A stretch of DNA of 64,000 bases from Nonomuraea sp. PA05. GTDB taxonomy: Bacteria > Actinomycetota > Actinomycetes > Streptosporangiales > Streptosporangiaceae. Shown in pieces: positions 8,065-16,566 of the stretch (position 1 is the stretch's first letter; every line of letters starts with the position of its first letter). Both the position numbers and the translations under genes were made by a program. The stretch covers positions 62,001-126,000 of the forward strand of contig NZ_VSEY01000007.1 in the NCBI RefSeq assembly GCF_008086045.1, written 5' to 3'. Under the pieces are notes generated by a model, which was not told the DNA's origin, did no database searches, and saw only the letters and a program-made list of their open reading frames with translations.

Positions 8065-8131
8065 ACGGCCGCCCGCTGTGTGGCGGCACAGGAAAAGTGT
8101 AGCGGGATTCGGGAGTCTTTACGCCACTCGA

Positions 8132-8725
8132 TTAACCGCTGACGCGCTCAGCCAGGGCTCTCGCCGTGGATGAGTCGGGCCCGGGCTGGCCGACGAAGAT
8201 GGCCGCGCGGTAGTACCGCAGCTCCCTGATGCTCTCCGTGATGTCCGCCAGAGCACGGTGTCCGCCCTGCTTCTCGGGTGCGGCGAAGTAGACCCGTGGA
8301 TACCAGCGGCGTACCAGCTCCTTGATGGACGAGACGTCCACCATCCGATAGTGCAAATACGCATCCACCCCGGGCATGTCGCGCGCGATGAACGTGCGGT
8401 CGGTGCCGATCGAGTTGCCGCACAGCGGGGCCTTCTTCGGCTCGGGCACGTGGCGGCGGATGTAGTCGAGCACGAGCGACTCCGCCTCGGACAGCGTCAC
8501 GCCGCCCGCCAGCTCGGGCAGCAGCCCCGAGGCGGTGTGCATCTCGCGTACGACCTGCGACATCTGCTCCAGCGACTCGGGCGGCGGCTTGATGACCACG
8601 TCGACGCCCTCGTCCAGCTGATTGAGCTCGCTGTCGGTGATGACGCACGCCACCTCGACGAGCGCGTCTCGGCTCAGGTCGAGCCCGGTCATCTCGCAGT
8701 CGATCCAGACCAGCAAGTCACTCAT
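8132..8725 (-). CDS. orn: Oligoribonuclease
   Basis: A 197-aa 3'-5' exoribonuclease of the DEDDh family that degrades di- to pentaribonucleotides, including pGpG from cyclic-di-GMP. Visible catalytic motifs are [10 protein letters not shown] (Asp9, Glu11), [16 protein letters not shown] and [14 protein letters not shown] with the catalytic His and last Asp. Full family length. Start ATG at 8725 has GGAG 7 bases upstream; the frame runs to 8755 but that adds an Arg/Gly-rich tail with no ribosome site. It is essential in many bacteria. It lies between the kinase locus and tRNA-His on the same strand. Confidence 0.95.
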   Translation of the reverse strand: MSDLLVWIDCEMTGLDLSRDALVEVACVITDSELNQLDEGVDVVIKPPPESLEQMSQVVREMHTASGLLPELAGGVTLSEAESLVLDYIRRHVPEPKKAPLCGNSIGTDRTFIARDMPGVDAYLHYRMVDVSSIKELVRRWYPRVYFAAPEKQGGHRALADITESIRELRYYRAAIFVGQPGPDSSTARALAERVSG

Positions 8726-8793
8726 ACGATCTCCTCGCCCAGCGGCTCGGAGCAATCCGCCCGCTTGTTACACCACCAGCCTAGTGCCACCGG

Positions 8794-9957
8794 TCAGGCG
8801 GGCTTGAGCGAGCTGAGAACCTTGCTCACCACGTCGGTGCCGAGATTGTCGGGAACCGACACGTAGATGATCGCCGGGCTCTGGCCCTCGCCGCGGTCCA
8901 TCAGCACGATGGCCCCGTTCTCCTTCTTCCACTTGTAGCCGTTCTCCTCCGAGATCTTCGTGAAGTCCAGCTCGAACTGCAGCACGTACGCGTCACGGTC
9001 GCCGATCTTCATGGCCTTGTCGGCCACGACCTTGCTCTCGTGCGCGAGCTGGTAGTACTGCGTGGAGAAGTGCACGAAGACGGCCTTGGCCGTGTCGCCC
9101 ATGCCCGAGACGCCGGTGTACGGATAGAGCTCGTTCAGCACGCCCGTGTAGACGTTGCCGATCCAGTCTCCGTCGCCCTCGTAGTTCTCGTGCGAGACGG
9201 CCTTCACTCCGGCGCTGAACTGCTGGTCCGTGGGGTTGCCGCTGTTGACGTCGGCGGGGGCGGCGACGTCCCAGTCGTCCGGCACCTGGAAGGAGACGCC
9301 GGCGCGCGGGTCGGTGACGACCCCGTCGACCGGCTGCGGGAACTCGGCGCCCTGGCTGGGCAGCGGCTGCTGCTGGGTGGGCGGCTCGTTCGTGGGCGGC
9401 TGCTGCGGCTCGAACGTGTCGGTCTGCCTGGGCTGCGCCGTGTTGTCCCTGTCGCCGCTGTTGATGAAGAAGATCCCGGCGACCACGATCAACGCGATCA
9501 CCAGCAGCGCCGCCAGCCCGCCGAACACCCAGGGTAGCGGGTTGCTCTGCTTGGGCGGGGGCCCGAAGCCGGGGCCTGGCAGCGGCGCGCCGCCCCACTG
9601 CGGCTGCTGTTGCTGCTGGGTGGGGGCGGTGGGCGCGCCGTAGGCTCCCTGCCCGTAGGTCGGCTGGCCGAACTGTGCCGTGGGGTTCGCCGGCGTCACG
9701 GACCAGCCGGGACCCGGCTGCGACTGCGGCTGCGACGGCGGCTGGGACCCGAACTGGGGCTGAGCCTGCGGCTGGGAGTGCGGCTGGGAGTGCGGCTGCG
9801 ACGGGGGCTGGGGCTGGGGCCCGGAGGACGGCTGCGGCTGCGCCGGACCCTGCTCCTGCGCATGGGTGGCGTCCGTCCACTGGTTGCCGTCCCACCAGCG
9901 GAGCTGGGGCTCTCCGTAGGGGTCCGGGTACCAGCCCGCGGGGGTCTGCGTGGTCAT
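8794..9957 (-). CDS. DUF2510-domain membrane protein with Gln/Pro-rich linker
   Basis: A 387-aa protein. Residues 5-32 form a DUF2510 motif, PAGWYPDPYGEPQLRWWDG, a small domain of unknown function in actinobacterial membrane proteins. Residues about 35-160 are Gln/Pro/Ser-rich with repeated SQPHSQPHSQPQ units. A single membrane helix follows (PWVFGGLAALLVIALIVVAG). The remaining 190 residues are an extracellular alpha/beta-looking domain. The ATG at 9957 is 7 bases after TAATCT and has no ribosome site, so it may be leaderless. It lies 63 bp downstream of the pseudokinase gene and may belong to that signalling locus. Confidence 0.82.
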   Translation of the reverse strand: MTTQTPAGWYPDPYGEPQLRWWDGNQWTDATHAQEQGPAQPQPSSGPQPQPPSQPHSQPHSQPQAQPQFGSQPPSQPQSQPGPGWSVTPANPTAQFGQPTYGQGAYGAPTAPTQQQQQPQWGGAPLPGPGFGPPPKQSNPLPWVFGGLAALLVIALIVVAGIFFINSGDRDNTAQPRQTDTFEPQQPPTNEPPTQQQPLPSQGAEFPQPVDGVVTDPRAGVSFQVPDDWDVAAPADVNSGNPTDQQFSAGVKAVSHENYEGDGDWIGNVYTGVLNELYPYTGVSGMGDTAKAVFVHFSTQYYQLAHESKVVADKAMKIGDRDAYVLQFELDFTKISEENGYKWKKENGAIVLMDRGEGQSPAIIYVSVPDNLGTDVVSKVLSSLKPA

Positions 9958-9964
9958 GTTCGCC

Positions 9965-9970
9965 AGATTA
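9965..9970 (-). promoter_or_regulatory. Candidate -10 box (TAATCT) for a leaderless DUF2510 gene
   Basis: On the minus strand TAATCT (9970-9965) is followed by 7 bases and the ATG at 9957. No Shine-Dalgarno is visible. If used, this promoter would uncouple the DUF2510 gene from the kinase operon. Confidence 0.45.
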
Positions 9971-10020
9971 GTAAGAACCGCTTTGAGATGCATGGGCGAG
10001 ATGCATCGGCGGGCGAGTGA

Positions 10021-11478
10021 TCAACACTTGTACGTGAAGCTCGCCTTGTCCGTGATCACCGGTCCAGGGGTGAGAACCCGCAGTGTCGCGGTGGCCTTGA
10101 CGCTGCTCTTGCCGCTCAACGTCCACCTCAGCGGCACCGTGTACGACGTCTGGTCGGCCTTGGTGCGCAGGGTTCCCTTGACGACTTCCTTGTCCAGATT
10201 CTTACGCCATTCATAGGTGATCTCCCCGGGGGCGCCGTTCGTGACGACGGTGGCGGTGATCATGACGGCGCTGTCGCAGCCCTGCGTCTTCTTCGGCGCC
10301 ACCACATTGATCGACTTCACCGCCAGGTCCGGGGTGTTGCCCAGCGTGAACCAGGCCAGGGTCGCGCCCGCCATGATCACCGCGAAGACGGCCGTGGCCA
10401 GGACCGTCCGGCGGCGTCTCGCTCGCGACGCCTTGGCCGCCCGGCCGCCGGGGCGGTGCACGGTGGCCGCCTCGCCGCGGCCCTCCCGCCAGATCCGCTG
10501 GGCGGGCGTCTCGCCTCCCTGCGGCTGCGTGCTCACGCCGGGCCCGAACTGGACCGGACCCGACGGCCCCTGCGGCTGAGTGCCGACACCCGGAACACCC
10601 GAAGTGACAGACCCGCCCGCCCCGCCGAAGCCGCCCGCCGCGCCTGCCGGCAGTGGTCCTGCCGACTGTCCAGGCACGCGCAGGAGCGTGACGATGTCCC
10701 CCTCGTCCTGCGGCGTCCGGACCGGAGGCCGCGCGTACGACGGAGCCTGCGCGAACGCCGACCGCCCGCGCGCCGCCCTGGCCAGGCCGTCCCGGCTGAT
10801 CCGGCCCCCCGGCAACCGTCCCCGCTCGTTGACCAGCAGGTCACGCGCGGTGCCCAGGCCCAGCGTCTGTGCGGTGGCCGCGGCGCGTTCGAACAGCTCG
10901 GCGGGCTCGGGAGCGCCGCGCCCGACGGCGGCGGCCAGCCCGCGGGCCAGCGAGGCCCAACCGGCCGCGTCGCGCTCGCGCGGCGACACCTGGGCGCGGA
11001 TGGCGTCGTACAGGCCGCGCTCCGACAGCAGCGAGACGCCTTCCGCCGTGATCACCACCGTGCCGGGGTGCACCGAGCCGTGCGTGGTCCTGGCGGCGTG
11101 CAGCGCGAGCAGCGTCTGGGCGGTCTCCACCAGCACGGACGCCGCGCCGTTCGGATCGATGGGCGCGACGGCGAGCAGGTCGGCCAAGGTGGGGGAGACC
11201 GCCTGCGCGGTGAGCAGCCAGACCTGGTCGCCCGCCGCGACCACGTCGGCCACCGGGATCAGCCCGGTGAGCCCGGCCAGCACCAGCCGCTGATCGGTCA
11301 TGACCGCCTGGACGACGCGGTCGCGCACGCCGGGCAGCCCGATGAGCTTGGGATCGAACAGCAGGGCCCCCGCCCTGCGCCCGTCAGGTGAGATGGCGTC
11401 GATCCAGTTGCCGAGCTCGGTCATCCACGTGTGCTCGGTGAGCCGGAACCCGGCGATACCGTTTCCAGGGTTGTCCAT
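10021..11478 (-). CDS. Pseudokinase-like membrane protein with extracellular sensor domain
   Basis: A 485-aa protein. The first 240 residues follow the layout of a protein kinase C-lobe: THGSVHPGTVVI sits where HRDxKPxNV should be, and the DFG position reads LLSERG. The catalytic Asp, metal Asp and glycine loop are missing, so activity is unlikely. Low-complexity sequence follows, then a basic stretch and one membrane helix (TVLATAVFAVIMAGATLAW), then a C-terminal domain of about 95 residues. That domain has a QTSYTVPLRWTLSGKSSV motif similar to the extracellular repeats of the 838-aa kinase upstream. It lies 22 bp after a kinase gene, so a regulatory partner role is likely (inference). Confidence 0.72.
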   Translation of the reverse strand: MDNPGNGIAGFRLTEHTWMTELGNWIDAISPDGRRAGALLFDPKLIGLPGVRDRVVQAVMTDQRLVLAGLTGLIPVADVVAAGDQVWLLTAQAVSPTLADLLAVAPIDPNGAASVLVETAQTLLALHAARTTHGSVHPGTVVITAEGVSLLSERGLYDAIRAQVSPRERDAAGWASLARGLAAAVGRGAPEPAELFERAAATAQTLGLGTARDLLVNERGRLPGGRISRDGLARAARGRSAFAQAPSYARPPVRTPQDEGDIVTLLRVPGQSAGPLPAGAAGGFGGAGGSVTSGVPGVGTQPQGPSGPVQFGPGVSTQPQGGETPAQRIWREGRGEAATVHRPGGRAAKASRARRRRTVLATAVFAVIMAGATLAWFTLGNTPDLAVKSINVVAPKKTQGCDSAVMITATVVTNGAPGEITYEWRKNLDKEVVKGTLRTKADQTSYTVPLRWTLSGKSSVKATATLRVLTPGPVITDKASFTYKC

Positions 11479-11500
11479 CGCCGTTGCCCCCCGGCCGCGT

Positions 11501-13141
11501 CTAGCGCTTCCTTCTGTGGCGTCCCGCCATCCGGCGCCTCACCGCAAGTGTGACCGGTAGTGCGCCCGTAGTCACCAGGGCGAGCGCCAGCAGTGCGGCG
11601 GCGGACTCCCTGCGCGGCTCCTCGGGCGTGACCGTGGGCTCCTCACCGCCGCCCCCGGGCTCCCCGTTGTCGTCGCCCGTGGGAGTCTCCCTGGGGGTCT
11701 CCGAAGGCGCGGGGCGGGTCGTGGCGGTCGCCGGAGGCTGGGTCGGGGCGGCGGTCGGGCTCGCCGAGGTGGGGGCGGCGGTGGCGGGCACGCTGTCCTC
11801 CACCTCGCCGCTCATCTGCGGGTCGGGGGTCGGCGTGGGAGTGGGCGCCGGGGTGGGCTTCTTCGTCTTGGGCGGCGTCTTCACCGGGGTGGGGGTGGCC
11901 GTCTTGGTGGGCTTGACGGGCTTGGTCGCGGTCGGCTGGACGACCGGCGGCGCGGCGGTGGCCGAGTCCGTCGGGGTGGGGTCGGGAGTGGTCTCGTCGA
12001 GGGTCGGCTCGGCGGTCTCCTCGGGGACGGTCTCCGCCGGCTCCGGTGTGGCCGCCTCCGCGGTGGTGGGCGTGACCGTGCTGGTCCCCGCCTGGAGCAC
12101 CGGCTCGGCCGACCCGGAGGTGAGGATGACCACCGCCGCGGCGATCAGCACGCCTGCGCCCACCGCGCCGATGGCGATCTTGGCGGGTAGTTTGCTCAGC
12201 AGCCGCGTCGGCTCGGCGAAGCGGGTCTCGGCGAGCGAGGTCTGCGTCTCGGCGGGCTCGTCCAGCGCGCTGGGGAAGAGCAGCACGAGCAGGCCCGCCA
12301 GGGCGGCCAGGCGGCGTCGCCCGCGCTCCTCCCAGTCGGGTCCGTACGCCTCGGCCGCCACGGCCTCCAGCTCCGTCAGGAACGCCTCCGCCGACGGCGG
12401 GCGCTCGGCCGGGTCCTTGGCCAGGCCGCGCTCGACCAGCCCCTGCAGCGGCCCCGGCACCTCCTCCACCGGCGGCGGCGCGCTCTGGTGCTGGCGGGCC
12501 AGCGCCGCCATGTTGGGCGCGCGGAAGGGCCGCATGCCGGTCAGGCACTCGAAGAACACGACGGTGGCCGCGTACACGTCGGTCGAGGGACCGGCCGGCG
12601 CGCCCGCCCACTGCTCGGGCGCCATGTACGGCGGCGTGCCCGCTGCGCCGGCCTCCTCACCGGCCCGGACGGCGATGCCGAAGTCCACGAGCTTGCTGGT
12701 GCCGTCGCCGCGCACCATGACGTTCTCGGGCTTGAAGTCGCGGTGCACGACACCGATCGCGTGCGCGGAGGCCAGGCCGAGCAGCGAGCCCTTGAGCACG
12801 GTGAGCGCCGCCTCGGCGCCTGTGGGCCCCTCGGACCTGAGGAGCTCGCGCAGCGACACGCCGTTGACCAGCTCCATGACGATGGCCGCGCCCTGCCCCG
12901 CCTCGACGTAGTCGATCAGCCGGGCGTGGTACTGGCTCTGCAGCGTGGCCAATAAGCGGGCCTCGTGCCGGAACCTCGCGACGAACCCGACGTCGGATCT
13001 CAGCTCGTCGCTGAGGTACTTGATGGCGACTTCAGCGCCGTCGTAGTCACGCGTGGCCAGGACCACCCGACCGGCCGCGCCTGAGCCGAGCTCACGCACC
13101 TCGGTGTAGCCGGGGACCCCCCATGGCCCATCACCGTACAT
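11501..13141 (-). CDS. Serine/threonine protein kinase, membrane-anchored (Hanks type)
   Basis: A 546-aa kinase. N-lobe: glycine loop LGSGAAGRVVLA, VAIK lysine K41, helix-C Glu60. C-lobe: H133-R-D135-F-K137 with N140, DFG at 153-155 and APE at 174-176. All catalytic residues are present. A membrane helix follows near residue 290 (IAIGAVGAGVLIAAAVVILT), then a long Thr/Pro/Glu-rich stretch, and unusually a second hydrophobic helix at the C-terminus ending in RRRMAGRHRRKR. No PASTA repeats. Start ATG at 13141 has GAGGAG upstream; the frame reaches 13183 without a better start. Second gene of a kinase-kinase-pseudokinase series. Confidence 0.93.
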   Translation of the reverse strand: MYGDGPWGVPGYTEVRELGSGAAGRVVLATRDYDGAEVAIKYLSDELRSDVGFVARFRHEARLLATLQSQYHARLIDYVEAGQGAAIVMELVNGVSLRELLRSEGPTGAEAALTVLKGSLLGLASAHAIGVVHRDFKPENVMVRGDGTSKLVDFGIAVRAGEEAGAAGTPPYMAPEQWAGAPAGPSTDVYAATVVFFECLTGMRPFRAPNMAALARQHQSAPPPVEEVPGPLQGLVERGLAKDPAERPPSAEAFLTELEAVAAEAYGPDWEERGRRRLAALAGLLVLLFPSALDEPAETQTSLAETRFAEPTRLLSKLPAKIAIGAVGAGVLIAAAVVILTSGSAEPVLQAGTSTVTPTTAEAATPEPAETVPEETAEPTLDETTPDPTPTDSATAAPPVVQPTATKPVKPTKTATPTPVKTPPKTKKPTPAPTPTPTPDPQMSGEVEDSVPATAAPTSASPTAAPTQPPATATTRPAPSETPRETPTGDDNGEPGGGGEEPTVTPEEPRRESAAALLALALVTTGALPVTLAVRRRMAGRHRRKR

Positions 13142-13248
13142 AACGGACTCCTCTGGAGTTCTGTGGGCCCCCACCCTCATCAAACGGTCCGTAGCTTAAC
13201 CAGAGGGAACCGCTTTCCCGCTACCGATATACGACAACTGGATAAATA

Positions 13249-15765
13249 TCACTCAATGGTGCCGGGGGAGTCGGGGTTCGGCTCCTTGGTCGCTTCCCCC
13301 GTGGGCTCCTTCGTGGGTTCGTTCGTGGGCTCCTTGGTCGGTTCCTTGGTCGGTTCCTTCGTGGGCTCTTCCTCGGGGCACTTCGGCGTGCTGCCGCTGC
13401 GGGTGGCCGTGCCGTTGGCCGCCGCGGGCGTCGTGGCGGCCGTCACCGACCAGCTCGTGCCGCAGGGCAGCCGCACCTCGTAGGCGAAGGTCCGGCTGTA
13501 GGAGGTGTCGCCCGACAGGGTGACCGTCCGGGTGTGCGTGGACTCGCCGGCCCTGAACCTGACCGTGAGCCGTACCGGCTGGGTGCTGCCCGCCGTGACG
13601 CTGACCGGCGCGCTCAGCCCGCCCTTGGTGCCGACCTCGCCGATCGAGACCTGCCGCACGCGCGGCGGGCAGGGCACCGAGACGCGCGCCGTGTCGGTCC
13701 TGTCGCCCGCGCTGACCTGCACCGACAGTGTCGAGCCGCAGGGACGGGTGCGGAAGACGTGCCTGAACGTCTCGCTGTACGAGGTGCGCCCCGACAGCGT
13801 CGCCGACCGGGTGGCGACCGGGTCGCCGTTGACCGCGAACCGGGCGGTGACCGGGATCTCGCCGGTGCCGCTCGCGGTGACCCGCACCCGCGCGGCGGCG
13901 GCGCGGGCGGGGGCGGCGGGCAGGTTGAGCGTGACGTTCAGCGCGGTCACCTTGGTCGGGCAGGCCGGGAGGGTCACGGACGCCGAGCGCGGGCCGCCCG
14001 TGGGGGCGGGGAGGGTGGTGACGGTCAGAGTGACCGTCTTGCCGCACGTGCGCTCGCCCAGCGACCAGGTCAGGCGCTGGGTGTAGGTGCTGGCGCCGTT
14101 GAGGTTCACGCGCTCGGTGCGGCCGTCCTCGCCGGGCGCCGACCAGGTGGCGATGGCGGTGACGGCGCCGGTGCCGCTGGTGCGCAGGCCGATCGTGCTG
14201 GTGGCGACGCCGTTCTCGCCGATCGTGATCTCACCCACGGTCACGCCGAGCACCGAGGTGTCCGGGGGCGGCTCCTCGGTGGTGGGAGGCGTCGTGGTCG
14301 GGGTCGTGGGAGGAGTAGTGGTCGGCGTGGTCGGAGGCGTTGTGGCCGGGGTGGTGGGCGGAGTCGTGGCCGGGGTGGTGGGAGGGGTGGTGGAAGGGGT
14401 GGTGGGCGCGGTGGTGGTGGGCCCGTTCGTCACGACAGGCGGATCCTCCTCGGCGGGGTCCTCCTCGGGCGGATCCTGCTCAGCGGGGTCCTCGTCGGAC
14501 GGATCCGGCTCGGGCGGGTCCGCCTCCGGCGACGTCTGCGGCACCACCTGCGGCGTGATCCCAGGCGGCGTCTCAGGCCCAGTTTCAGGCCCAGTCTCAG
14601 GCGCTGATTCCGGCGTTTCCGGCGAAGTGGACGCCTCCGTGCTCGGCGGCCACGCCACGGGCGCAGTGGCGATCCGGCTCGGCGGCACGGCCAGCGCCGC
14701 CCCGACCGGCTGCTCGGGCGGCTGCCGGTTGACCAGCACGGCCACCACCGCCGCGGCCGCGACGGCGCTCACCGCGCCGCCCATCGCCAGCCGCCGCCCG
14801 TTCGTCTGCGCGATGCGCCGCGTGCTCCGGCCGACCCTCCCGCGCACGCGGTCGAACACGGTTGTGGCCAGCGACGTCGCAGTCTCGGGCGGCGCGGCCA
14901 GGGGCATGGGCCACAGCAGGGCCAGCAGGCCCACGAGCGCGGCCAGCCGCCGCCTGCCCCGCTCCTCCCAGTCCTCCCCGTACGCGGCCGCGGCCACGGT
15001 CTCCAGTTCCGTCACGAACGTCAGCGCCCCGTCGGGCCGCCCCGCCGGCTCCTTGGCCAGCCCGCGCCTGATCAGGTCACGGACGGGCTCGGGCGCGTCG
15101 TGGAAGGGCACCGGCGCGTGCACGTGCTGGTACCCCAGGACGCTGGGCTCGCTGGACCGGTACGGCCGGTGCCCGGTGAGGCACTCGAAGAAGACGGCGG
15201 TGGCCGCGTACACGTCGGTCGCGGGCGAGGCGGGGCGGCCCTCCCACAGCTCCGGCGCCATGTACGCGGGCGTGCCCTCGGGCTGGGCGGCGGTGCCCTG
15301 GCGTACCGCGATGCCGAAGTCGACGAGCTTGCTGGCGCCGTCGTCCCGGACGAGCACGTTCTCGGGTTTGTAGTCCTTGTGCACGAGGCCCATGGCGTGC
15401 GCCCTGGCCAGGCCCAGGAGCGAGCCCTTCAGCACGACGAGCGCGGCCTCCGGCTCGGTCGTCCCGCTCTCGCGTAACAGTGCGCGCAGGGAGACGCCGT
15501 TGACCAGCTCCATCACGATGGCGGCGCCGCCGTCGTCCTGGATGTACTCCCACATCGTGGCGATGTGGGGGTCGCGCAGCGTGGTCAGCAGCCGGGCCTC
15601 CGACTGGAACCTGGCCAGGGCGGAGGGATCCCGCAGCAGTTCGCCGGACAGGTACTTGATCGCGACCTGGACGCGGGTCTCGTCGTGCACGGCGAGCACG
15701 ACGCGTCCGCTGGCGCCCGTCCCGAGCTGCCTTATCTCTGTATAACCGGGAGCGCTCCACTCCAT
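13249..15765 (-). CDS. Serine/threonine protein kinase with triplicated extracellular domain
   Basis: An 838-aa kinase. Glycine loop LGTGASGRVVLA, K37, E56, then H129-K130-D131 with K133 and N136 (HKD in place of HRD), DFG at 149-151 and APE at 170-172. A membrane helix lies near residues 328-350. Outside are a Pro/Glu/Thr stretch of TTPPTTPA-type repeats, then three related domains of about 80-90 residues, each with SYS-type and PCG motifs, and a C-terminal EPTK repeat tail (DNA 13278-13371). Catalytically competent by residues, although the HRD Arg is Lys. Start ATG at 15765 follows GGGAGAGG. The gene heads the minus-strand kinase locus; the 107-bp gap after it is AT-rich (13226-13252). Confidence 0.92.
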   Translation of the reverse strand: MEWSAPGYTEIRQLGTGASGRVVLAVHDETRVQVAIKYLSGELLRDPSALARFQSEARLLTTLRDPHIATMWEYIQDDGGAAIVMELVNGVSLRALLRESGTTEPEAALVVLKGSLLGLARAHAMGLVHKDYKPENVLVRDDGASKLVDFGIAVRQGTAAQPEGTPAYMAPELWEGRPASPATDVYAATAVFFECLTGHRPYRSSEPSVLGYQHVHAPVPFHDAPEPVRDLIRRGLAKEPAGRPDGALTFVTELETVAAAAYGEDWEERGRRRLAALVGLLALLWPMPLAAPPETATSLATTVFDRVRGRVGRSTRRIAQTNGRRLAMGGAVSAVAAAAVVAVLVNRQPPEQPVGAALAVPPSRIATAPVAWPPSTEASTSPETPESAPETGPETGPETPPGITPQVVPQTSPEADPPEPDPSDEDPAEQDPPEEDPAEEDPPVVTNGPTTTAPTTPSTTPPTTPATTPPTTPATTPPTTPTTTPPTTPTTTPPTTEEPPPDTSVLGVTVGEITIGENGVATSTIGLRTSGTGAVTAIATWSAPGEDGRTERVNLNGASTYTQRLTWSLGERTCGKTVTLTVTTLPAPTGGPRSASVTLPACPTKVTALNVTLNLPAAPARAAAARVRVTASGTGEIPVTARFAVNGDPVATRSATLSGRTSYSETFRHVFRTRPCGSTLSVQVSAGDRTDTARVSVPCPPRVRQVSIGEVGTKGGLSAPVSVTAGSTQPVRLTVRFRAGESTHTRTVTLSGDTSYSRTFAYEVRLPCGTSWSVTAATTPAAANGTATRSGSTPKCPEEEPTKEPTKEPTKEPTNEPTKEPTGEATKEPNPDSPGTIE
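14275..14410. repeat. In-frame Thr-Pro repeat tract within the kinase gene
   Basis: Iterated units coding for TTPPTTPA/TTPTTTPP separate the membrane helix and acidic linker from the extracellular domains. The repeat is in frame and probably forms an extended wall-spanning stalk. Confidence 0.7.
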
Positions 15766-15850
15766 TTTGCCTCTCCCATCAGGAGCCGGCCCACCTGATG
15801 AGACGTGCGATCAAGAGCTCAGGTTTTCCAGGTGGCCCGGATTTATGGAA

Positions 15851-16495
15851 CTACTCCCGATGGAGGATGTGAACGGGTGCCTCGATACCTTCTGGGAGTA
15901 CCGAATCGGGTTCGGGCGCTCCCCATGACGTGACCAGGGGCAGCACGCCGGCCCACACCGGAAGGTCGTAGTCCTCCTCCTCGTCCACCGGCCCGCCGCG
16001 CCTGATCTTGACCGACGCCTCCTCCAGCGACAGCGCCAGCACGGCGGTCGCGGCCAGTTCCTTGCGCGAGGGCCGGCGCACGTAGTCCCACTGGCCGGGC
16101 GCGAGCTGCTCGGCCAGGGCGCGCAGCCCCTGCTCCCGCTCGTCGTCGTCCGTCACCAGGCGGGCCGTGCCGTAGATCATCGCCGAGCGGTAGTTGACGG
16201 AGTGGTGGAAGATCGAGCGGGCCAGCACGAGGCCGTCCAGGTGGGTGACCGTGACGCACACGTCGGTGCCGGTGCCGGTGCCGGTGCGCAGCGAGCGGGC
16301 GCCGGTGGAGCCGTGCAGGTAGAGGGTGTCGCCGACGCGGCCGTAACCGGTGGGCACGACCATGGGGTGGCCGTCCACGACCACGCCCAGGTGGCAGATC
16401 AGGCCGGTGTCGAGCACCTCGTACAGGTCGTCCCTGTCAGTGCTGCCGCGTTCCTTCGAGCGGCCCAGTGTGGTGCGCGGTGTGGTGGAGAGCAT
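15851..16495 (-). CDS. Pyridoxamine 5'-phosphate oxidase-family FMN-binding protein
   Basis: A 214-aa split-barrel flavoprotein. Motifs include DTGLICHLGVVVDGHPMVVPT, LYLHGSTGARSLR and NYRSAMIYGTARLV, typical of the NimA/PPOX-related family. Residues 1-20 are a variable N-terminus. The ATG at 16495 lies 6 bases after TACCGT with no ribosome site, so leaderless initiation is plausible. It is divergent from a MocR-type regulator and the two share a dyad operator, a standard arrangement of a PLP-sensing regulator and its target. It could make or handle B6 vitamers, but the family is too broad to claim PdxH activity. Confidence 0.85.
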   Translation of the reverse strand: MLSTTPRTTLGRSKERGSTDRDDLYEVLDTGLICHLGVVVDGHPMVVPTGYGRVGDTLYLHGSTGARSLRTGTGTGTDVCVTVTHLDGLVLARSIFHHSVNYRSAMIYGTARLVTDDDEREQGLRALAEQLAPGQWDYVRRPSRKELAATAVLALSLEEASVKIRRGGPVDEEEDYDLPVWAGVLPLVTSWGAPEPDSVLPEGIEAPVHILHRE

Positions 16496-16501
16496 GATTC
16501 G

Positions 16502-16507
16502 ACGGTA
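16502..16507 (-). promoter_or_regulatory. Candidate -10 box (TACCGT) for leaderless PPOX gene
   Basis: On the minus strand TACCGT (16507-16502) is 6 bases before the ATG at 16495, so transcription would begin at or next to the start codon. The MocR-type operator at 16515-16539 then covers about -20 to -44, an activator or repressor position. Confidence 0.42.
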
Positions 16508-16514
16508 ACGACGA

Positions 16515-16539
16515 AGTGGACCTATCCTGTAGGGCCACT
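16515..16539. promoter_or_regulatory. Dyad operator between the MocR-type regulator and the PPOX gene
   Basis: AGTGG-A-CCTA / TCCTG / TAGG-G-CCACT: a 10-bp inverted repeat with one mismatch around a 5-base centre. The half site GAAGTGGACCTA resembles the AAAGTGG(W)CTA motif I recall for PdxR of Corynebacterium. It contains TATCCT at 16523-16528, a likely -10 box of the regulator gene, so autoregulation is expected. Confidence 0.68.
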
Positions 16540-16566
16540 ACCAGCACCTTTCAAGAGACCACTTTC

